This document shows positions 58,777 to 64,000 of a DNA stretch of 64,000 nt, one piece after another. The DNA comes from Chloroflexota bacterium (lineage in GTDB: Bacteria > Chloroflexota > Anaerolineae > 4572-78 > J111). Both the position numbers and the translations under genes were made by a program. The notes beneath the pieces are model-generated. The model was not told where the DNA came from and did no database searches. It saw nothing but the letters and a program-made list of their open reading frames with translations. Location of the stretch: the NCBI GenBank assembly GCA_016860845.1, contig BOKF01000002.1, positions 124,001 to 188,000 on the forward strand. The letters run 5' to 3'. Position 1 is the first letter of the stretch; every line of letters begins with the position of its first letter.

Positions 58777-60024
58777 TTGAATAAAACTTGTTTGAGCTTT
58801 CTTGAATTGCTGGGCTGGCTATTGGCGCTTTGGACAGCCTGGAGCTGCCAATCTTTTGGAACGATCCTCTCACTCGCCCCCCTGGCCATATCCCCCTCTG
58901 GTCCGGCCCTTAACTCCACCTCAACCGCCACCTCGACGCCGCTTCCACCCACCCTCACGCCAATGCCCACCCTGGGAACCGTGCGCGGTTCAGTCTGTTA
59001 TCCCAGCCAGGAAAATCCACCTATAGTCCTCTATCTGGAAAATACCGCCACGGGAGCATTGATTAAACAGGACATTCCCCAAGACCAACCTCGGTATACG
59101 CTCACCGCGCCGCCGGGCGAGTACATTGCCTACGCCCTGACGGTCGGCACAGAACTGGCTGGGACTTACTCGAAAGCCGTTCTGTGCGGGTTGAGCGACA
59201 TCTGCACCGATCATCGCCCCCTGCCCTTTCGGGTGCGGGAGGGTGATACTACGGAAGGGATTGATCTGTGCGATTGGTATAATCCGCCCGGCCCAGTCGC
59301 AACTGCGGCAACTGCTTCAACAGAAGCGGTGACGGTTACGACAGTGCAAAAAATGAATGTTTTTGCCAACCCCGGCCTGAATTATCCAATGATCGGCTTT
59401 GCCCCGGCTCGAGCCTCCGCCCCGGCGTTGGGCCGCACTAAGGATGGAGCCTGGCTGCAAGTCAAGTACCCATCGGCAACGGGCAGCGCCTGGATTTACG
59501 CGCCGCTGGTACAGGTTGCCGGGCCGGCTGACACCCTGCCCCTGGTGCCTATGGCTACCCCAACCCGGACGATGCGAACCAAGCTCTTCGCAAACACCGA
59601 CCAGTTTACCCCGGCTGTCTGGAACGCCTCCAACAACCCCAGTGTCGTTCACTTTAAAGGCTTTATTAAGGATGAAAAGGGGCGTCCGGTCAACGGCTTC
59701 AGCATTCTGGCCGATAACGGCACCTGGAGTGTGCTGTCACACCCCAGCGGGGCCAGCCATTGGTATCCCGACCTGGAGGATGGCGCGTGGGACATCATCA
59801 TTACCAACGCCACCGATGCTGTTGGTTGGTGGACTTTGACGGTGGTCAGCTACGATTGCCCTCGTTTTGACGACGGTTTTAATGCTCAATGCAAACAGTT
59901 TACCCGTCTCTCCGCCACTCAGTTGGTCCAAATCGTTTATCCCCACGAAACGGTCATCACCGCCGACTGGGTCTGTCACCGAGATTGCAGGAAAGGGCTT
60001 TATATCAAGCCTTATCGGCCCTGA
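58777..60024 (+). CDS. Secreted or lipid-anchored protein with SH3 domain
   Basis: The start is uncertain: the frame opens at a TTG inside the palindrome at 58701-58737, but a TTG at 58777 gives a normal signal peptide (LNKTCLSFLELLGWLLALWTAWSC), with a Cys that could be lipidated. The approximately 415-residue product has a Ser/Thr/Pro-rich stalk, a Cys-containing beta domain (RGSVCYPSQENPP ... LCDWYNPPG), a bacterial SH3-like domain (MNVFANPGLNYPMIGFAPARA) and a C-terminal beta domain with conserved Cys and Trp. There is no enzymatic motif. It is 69 bases upstream of the M4 protease and may be co-expressed with it. Confidence 0.7.
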   Translation: MNKTCLSFLELLGWLLALWTAWSCQSFGTILSLAPLAISPSGPALNSTSTATSTPLPPTLTPMPTLGTVRGSVCYPSQENPPIVLYLENTATGALIKQDIPQDQPRYTLTAPPGEYIAYALTVGTELAGTYSKAVLCGLSDICTDHRPLPFRVREGDTTEGIDLCDWYNPPGPVATAATASTEAVTVTTVQKMNVFANPGLNYPMIGFAPARASAPALGRTKDGAWLQVKYPSATGSAWIYAPLVQVAGPADTLPLVPMATPTRTMRTKLFANTDQFTPAVWNASNNPSVVHFKGFIKDEKGRPVNGFSILADNGTWSVLSHPSGASHWYPDLEDGAWDIIITNATDAVGWWTLTVVSYDCPRFDDGFNAQCKQFTRLSATQLVQIVYPHETVITADWVCHRDCRKGLYIKPYRP

Positions 60025-60093
60025 CTTGGGCTAAAGATTACTATTTGCGTGTCTAACTTTCAAGGAAAAAGGTTCAACCAGAGGGGGAAAATT

Positions 60094-62364
60094 ATGTTCA
60101 AACTAATCAAAGGACTTCTTATTCTGACCGGCTTGTTAATGGGACTAACCGGGCCGGCTGCGGCAGCGCCGCCGCCCCAAAAACCTTCTAACCAGCAGTT
60201 AATTGATCAAATAAAGCAGAGCACTCAAAATCGAGTTCGTATCGCTTATCACGCCGAAACAGGCCAGGTAAGTTTTATTGGCACAGACCCGGCGCATACC
60301 ATTGCTCAACCGAGTGTATTGCCGGCAGATGCCCGCCCCGAAGCTGCCGCCAGGGGTTTTCTGGCCCAGTACGGCCAGTTGTTTGGCCTGCAAAACCCGG
60401 CCGGCGATCTGAGCGTTATGAAAGAGAAAACGCTGAATGACGGGCGAGCTTTTGTGCGTTTTCAACAGCGCTACCAGGGTGTCCCGGTTTTTGGCGGAGA
60501 ATTGATTGTCCAGACGGATGCCAGGCAGGATATTTTATCGGTCAATGGAGAGACTCTGCCCGATTTGACGCTGGATACCCGGCCCACGGTTCCCGCCGAG
60601 GCAGCCCGGCAGGCCGCGCTCGTAAAAGTAGCCGGGGATTACCACCTTGCGGTTGATCAGCTTAAGGCGAACGAACCCGAACTATGGATTTACAATCCGG
60701 CCCTGTTGGGCAGCCCGGGACCGCGCGTGAGCACGCTGGTCTGGCGGACTGAAGTCACCCCTACCACATTGTTCCCGCTCCGGGAGCTTGTTTTGATTGA
60801 CGCCCAGTTGGGCGTTGTGGTGCTCAACTTCAACCAGATTGACACGGCGCTTAATCGCCGCACTTATGATGCCAATAACGCCAAAACGTTACCCGGCACG
60901 TTAAGATGTAATGAAGCCAACCCAACGTGCAGCGGGGGCGATCCCCATGAAGTGGCAGCTCATAAATACGCCGGCGATACTTACAACTTTTACTTTAACA
61001 ACCACGGCCGGGATAGTATTGACAACGCCGGACTGATCTTAGACTCGACCGTTCATTTCGATTCCGGCTATGGCAATGCTTTCTGGGACGGCAACCAGAT
61101 GGTTTATGGCGACTTTTATGGCTTTCCGCTGGCGGACGACGTCGTCAGCCACGAGTTGACCCACGGCGTGACCCAGTACGAGTCCGGTCTGATCTATTTT
61201 TACGAGTCTGGCGCGATTAATGAGTCGCTTTCAGATGTATGGGGCGAGTTTGTGGACCTGACTAATGGGGCCGGAACCGATACTTCCGGGGTACGTTGGC
61301 TGGTGGGTGAAGATGTATCCGGGTGGCCCGCCGCCGCTTTCCGTGATATGGAAAATCCGCCCACGTTTAACGATCCTGATAAGATGAGCAGTTCCTTGTA
61401 CTATCATGGACCAGGTGACAACGGGGGTGTCCACACCAACAGCGGGGTGAATAACAAAGCGGCCTACTTGATGACCGACGGGGGCGCCTTTAATGGCCTA
61501 ACCGTCACCCCTTTGGGCCTGACCAAGGTGGCCAAGATTTATTACGAAGCCCAGACCAACCTGTTGACCTCTGCCTCCAACTATACCGACCTGGGTAACG
61601 GGCTGTACCAGGCCTGCCTTAACCTGATTGGCCAGGCCGGTATCACTAACGGCGACTGCCAGGAAGTACGCGACGCCGCCATGGCCGTTGAAATGATTCC
61701 CTTTATATCCGGTTCTAATACCCTCTATTTGCCGCTGGTTATTAAAAATCTGACAAGTGGGGATAGTTTGGTTAACGGTAATTTTGAAAGCGGCCGAACC
61801 GGTTGGACCGAATTTTCCTCGCAAGGCTTTACGCTCATTCGCTCGAATTCGAGCCTACTGGTACCCCCCCACAGTGGCAGTTGGGCCGTTTGGCTAGGCG
61901 GAGCCATTAACGAGACAGCCTTTATCCAGCAGCAAGTTACTATCCCAGCCGGTGCGCCTTATCTGGCCTACTGGCACTGGATCGCCTCCCAAGATTTCTG
62001 CGGCTATGATTTTGGCGGGGTCATCATTAATAGCAGCAACGTAGTGAATGTTTATGATTTGTGTTTATCCCAAAATACGAGTGGTTGGGTCAAACACGTG
62101 GTCAATCTTAGCGCCTATGCCGGGCAAACAGTCACTCTCCAAATCCGGGCCGAAACCGACGCCTCGCTGAACAGCAATCTCTTCATTGATGATGTCGCCT
62201 TCCAAGCGACACCAACCATCCTGGAGGCTACTGGGCCGGATTCTCCTGCACTGCTGGATGTAGGTGCTGCCTTAAAGACAAATGAAGACAGTTCCGCCGG
62301 TTTGGTTGAAAAAACAACAGGGGAATTTTTACTCCGCCCGGCAAACTGGACGCCTGAAAAATAG
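60094..62364 (+). CDS. M4 (thermolysin-family) metalloprotease with C-terminal jelly-roll domain
   Basis: The ATG at 60094 (MFKLIKGLLILTGLL) has GAGGGGGA just upstream. After a signal peptide come an FTP propeptide domain (about 30-80), a PepSY-like region, and the M4 catalytic domain (about 235-530). The zinc motif HELTHGVTQYESG is followed by the third ligand Glu in GAINESLSDVWGE, and the catalytic His lies in GGVHTNSGVNN. LYLPLVIK at about residue 550 joins this to a jelly-roll domain (NGNFESGRTGW ... LFIDDVAFQ). It is a secreted zymogen protease. The extra C-terminal domain probably targets it to a surface or substrate. Confidence 0.95.
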   Translation: MFKLIKGLLILTGLLMGLTGPAAAAPPPQKPSNQQLIDQIKQSTQNRVRIAYHAETGQVSFIGTDPAHTIAQPSVLPADARPEAAARGFLAQYGQLFGLQNPAGDLSVMKEKTLNDGRAFVRFQQRYQGVPVFGGELIVQTDARQDILSVNGETLPDLTLDTRPTVPAEAARQAALVKVAGDYHLAVDQLKANEPELWIYNPALLGSPGPRVSTLVWRTEVTPTTLFPLRELVLIDAQLGVVVLNFNQIDTALNRRTYDANNAKTLPGTLRCNEANPTCSGGDPHEVAAHKYAGDTYNFYFNNHGRDSIDNAGLILDSTVHFDSGYGNAFWDGNQMVYGDFYGFPLADDVVSHELTHGVTQYESGLIYFYESGAINESLSDVWGEFVDLTNGAGTDTSGVRWLVGEDVSGWPAAAFRDMENPPTFNDPDKMSSSLYYHGPGDNGGVHTNSGVNNKAAYLMTDGGAFNGLTVTPLGLTKVAKIYYEAQTNLLTSASNYTDLGNGLYQACLNLIGQAGITNGDCQEVRDAAMAVEMIPFISGSNTLYLPLVIKNLTSGDSLVNGNFESGRTGWTEFSSQGFTLIRSNSSLLVPPHSGSWAVWLGGAINETAFIQQQVTIPAGAPYLAYWHWIASQDFCGYDFGGVIINSSNVVNVYDLCLSQNTSGWVKHVVNLSAYAGQTVTLQIRAETDASLNSNLFIDDVAFQATPTILEATGPDSPALLDVGAALKTNEDSSAGLVEKTTGEFLLRPANWTPEK

Positions 62365-62399
62365 CCAGATCCTTACGACAGAGGTAGTTCTAACAGTGC

Positions 62400-62431
62400 G
62401 CGGAGTGAAAGAGTGCGCTTTTTCACTCCGC
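62400..62431. terminator. Weak terminator-like hairpin between convergent genes
   Basis: GCGGAGTGAAA and TTTCACTCCGC form an 11-bp stem around a 10-base loop, but no T run follows on either strand. It separates the protease gene from the convergent methyltransferase gene. Confidence 0.5.
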
Positions 62432-62444
62432 TCTTAACAAAGGA

Positions 62445-63224
62445 CTACATTTCTATTGGCGCAAAGCCCGACGCCCCTCCTTCCGGCTGAAACCAGGCCA
62501 GTTGGTCCGCCAGCGCGGCGACTTCGCCAATCACAATCACCGCCGGGGTGGGCAGTTTGTGGCGTTTGATTGTTTCGGGCAGCGCCGCCAAGGTGGTGAG
62601 CTGAACTCGCTGATAATCCGTAGTCGCCCAACTGATGACTGCTGCCGGAGTGTCAGCCGCCCGCCCGGCCTCGATTAACTCGGTGCAGATGTCGGCAATG
62701 TGTTTAACCGCCATCAACAGAATGAGGGTCGGGATGCGGGCCAGGGCCACCCAGTCGGTCGTGCTCTCCGCTTTCGTCGGGTCTTCGTGGCCGGTCACTA
62801 CGGCAAAAGAGGTCACCAGGCCGCGATGCGTTACGGGAATGCCGGCATAGGCCGGCGCCGCCAGCACCGAGGAGACGCCCGGTACAATCTCGAAACACAA
62901 GCCGGCCTCGGCCAGGGCCAGCACCTCTTCTCCACCCCGGCCAAACACAAAGGGGTCGCCCCCTTTTAAGCGAACCACCTGCTTGCCGGCCTTGACCCGG
63001 TCCACCAGCAGTTGGTTAATCTGCTCTTGACTCATCATGTGGCGGTCGGGGCCTTTGCCCACAAATATTAACTCGGCCCCGGCCGGAACCTCTTGCAGCA
63101 GCTCCTGCGCAATTAGGCGATCGTACAAGACCACCTCAGCCTGGCGCAGCAAATTCAACCCGCGCACGGTGATCAGGTCAGCCCGGCCCGGCCCTCCCCC
63201 CACCAAATAAGCTTTACCTGCCAT
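62445..63224 (-). CDS. cobA: Uroporphyrinogen-III C-methyltransferase
   Basis: The 259-residue enzyme uses SAM to methylate uroporphyrinogen III at C2 and C7, giving precorrin-2 for siroheme and cobalamin. The motifs are intact: [17 protein letters not shown] at the N-terminus, [42 protein letters not shown] and TLILLMAV. It lacks the CysG dehydrogenase domain, which is encoded by the next gene upstream. An 87-base gap with octamer repeats separates the two. Confidence 0.95.
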   Translation of the reverse strand: MAGKAYLVGGGPGRADLITVRGLNLLRQAEVVLYDRLIAQELLQEVPAGAELIFVGKGPDRHMMSQEQINQLLVDRVKAGKQVVRLKGGDPFVFGRGGEEVLALAEAGLCFEIVPGVSSVLAAPAYAGIPVTHRGLVTSFAVVTGHEDPTKAESTTDWVALARIPTLILLMAVKHIADICTELIEAGRAADTPAAVISWATTDYQRVQLTTLAALPETIKRHKLPTPAVIVIGEVAALADQLAWFQPEGGASGFAPIEM

Positions 63225-63240
63225 AAAAGACTCCCTTAAG

Positions 63241-63308
63241 AAGCGAGGATGTGGGAGGCGAAGCGGCGAAAGATAAATTTTCCTCGCTTCCTCGCCTCTC
63301 CCAGCTTC
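63241..63308. repeat. Inverted octamer-type repeat between cobA and the fusion gene
   Basis: A purine-rich half (GGGAGGCGAAGCGGCGAAAG) is followed by a pyrimidine-rich half made of CCTCGCTT and CCTCGCCT units. The GGCGAAG core matches the octamer family inside copy 2 at 45594-45625. Confidence 0.75.
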
Positions 63309-63311
63309 GTC

Positions 63312-64000
63312 TCACTCGTTCTCCCCCAGCCATGCCGCGATTTGATCGCGCACATTTTGCGCCCGGCGCGGGCTTTCGCCACTGCTGCTCACCGCCACCA
63401 CCAGCCCTGCCCGGCGATGCACCGCCGGAACGTGAAAATTACCCTCAGCCGGCTGGTCGGCCACATTACAGAGCAGCCCCAATTCGCGGGCCTCCTGGGC
63501 AATCTGAGCGTTGACCGCGCGCTGGTTCGTCGCGGCTAAAACCAGACTCGCTCCCACCACATCGCCCGGTTGATAGGGCCGGCGCACCCATTCGATACGG
63601 CCTGTCTCAGCCCAGGCCTGTAACTGGAGCGTTGCCTCTGGGCTGATCAATTTGACCGCCATGCCCGCCGCCAACACCCCCTGCACCTTCCGCTCCCCCA
63701 CCGGCCCCCCACCGACGACGACAGCTTGCTGCCCGGTCATGCCGGTCAGAGTTATTGGATAAACATCAGAACACGCAGACAACGGAACAGAGAGGTTAGT
63801 AGCAGATCTTTCGGCTAACTCTCCATGCATCGCCTCCCCGTCTCCCCGTCCCTTCGCCTCATACCCGCGCGGCGTTACCAGGCGGTTGGCCAAAACGTAG
63901 CTCTGGCTGTTGCCGACTAACACCAGGGTAAACATGTCCACCTGCGCCGGCTCTAACTGGCCCAAAGTGGTCAGGACAATCTCTTCTTCCGGCCGGGTGA
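63312..64000 (-). CDS. Partial CobJ (precorrin-3B methyltransferase) fused to precorrin-2 dehydrogenase
   Basis: The frame is open to the window edge, so the N-terminal part is missing. The first visible 50 residues (TRPEEEIVLTTLGQLEPAQ, then MFTLVLVGNSQSYV and LVTPRGYE) match the C-terminal end of CobJ/CbiH. After a polar linker of about 35 residues comes a Met8/SirC-type precorrin-2 dehydrogenase-ferrochelatase core: a variant start VYPITLTG, NAD motif VVVGGGPVGERKVQGVL, AATNQRAVN, and CNVADQPAEGNFHVPAV with the catalytic Asp. No stop separates the parts. It links siroheme and cobalamin synthesis in one protein, next to cobA. Confidence 0.85.
   Translation of the reverse strand, partial: TRPEEEIVLTTLGQLEPAQVDMFTLVLVGNSQSYVLANRLVTPRGYEAKGRGDGEAMHGELAERSATNLSVPLSACSDVYPITLTGMTGQQAVVVGGGPVGERKVQGVLAAGMAVKLISPEATLQLQAWAETGRIEWVRRPYQPGDVVGASLVLAATNQRAVNAQIAQEARELGLLCNVADQPAEGNFHVPAVHRRAGLVVAVSSSGESPRRAQNVRDQIAAWLGENE

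Noticed and set aside
62400..62431. Hairpin considered as a strong bidirectional terminator.
   Set aside because: The stem is good, but no T tract follows on either strand; it was kept only as a weak candidate.

Overview
The window looks like a chromosomal segment of a Chloroflexota bacterium, most likely Anaerolineae-like. This is an inference from gene content, not from a marker search. The supporting features are a canonical F-type ATP synthase operon beside rex and mreB, secreted proteins carrying a YLPLV(I)K-type motif, effector-associated-domain modules, PTPS-related giant membrane proteins, and a Pro/Thr-rich Ser/Thr kinase with an SH3 domain. I saw no rRNA, tRNA, CRISPR array, transposase or phage gene. 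The left edge cuts a small protein of unknown function. The right edge cuts a cobalamin/siroheme fusion gene.

Layout: 0.5-7.2 kb (minus strand) holds a Kef-type antiporter, a DUF3124 lipoprotein, a UPF0182 membrane protein, an effector-associated-domain protein and a Gly/Tyr-rich LysM protein. 7.4-11.7 kb is mixed, with a GT39-like membrane protein, a DUF385-type protein, a DUF1638 protein and a pentapeptide-repeat protein. 11.8-18.2 kb carries secreted or signalling genes: a PQQ-type sugar dehydrogenase with a PKD domain, a kinase with an SH3 domain and a secreted jelly-roll-like protein. 18.3-23.1 kb holds a translationally coupled pair of CorC/HlyC-type proteins, a decayed VapBC-like module and ssnA. 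23.2-25.8 kb has a GT2, rex and mreB. 26.0-33.2 kb is the complete ATP synthase operon atpI/Z-B-E-F-H-A-G-D-C, with a strong sigma-70-like promoter at 33243-33271 and a terminator at 25949-25985.

33.4-41.7 kb (minus strand) is a surface-glycan and envelope group: an LPG-synthase-like flippase, a methyltransferase, a DegT aminotransferase, an MFS transporter, a ParB-like/double-Usp fusion, a dolichyl-phosphate-mannose-synthase-like GT2 and a PAC2 protein. 41.9-50.3 kb (plus strand) holds three consecutive giant membrane proteins, probably glycosyltransferases, followed by a stand-alone GyrA C-terminal-domain protein. 51.5-58.6 kb (minus strand) has a TolB-like lipoprotein, an altronate-dehydratase family enzyme, a molybdenum hydroxylase large subunit, an NAD-dependent epimerase and a fumarylacetoacetate-hydrolase family enzyme, which together suggest catabolism of a sugar acid or related compound. 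58.7-62.4 kb has an SH3-domain secreted protein and an M4 thermolysin-family protease. 62.4-64.0 kb has uroporphyrinogen-III methyltransferase and a CobJ-precorrin-2 dehydrogenase fusion.

The most striking feature is a system of short tandem repeats with units of exactly 7 (sometimes 8) nt. They occur as inverted arrays in intergenic gaps, including three junctions of the ATP synthase operon. They also occur as in-frame insertions in the three giant membrane-protein genes, at about eleven places in 8.4 kb. Two paralogues carry different unit families in the same loops, which points to independent insertion or growth rather than common descent. They resemble the heptanucleotide STRR repeats described in cyanobacteria, but I cannot confirm homology, and their inverted layout and invasion of coding sequence deserve study.
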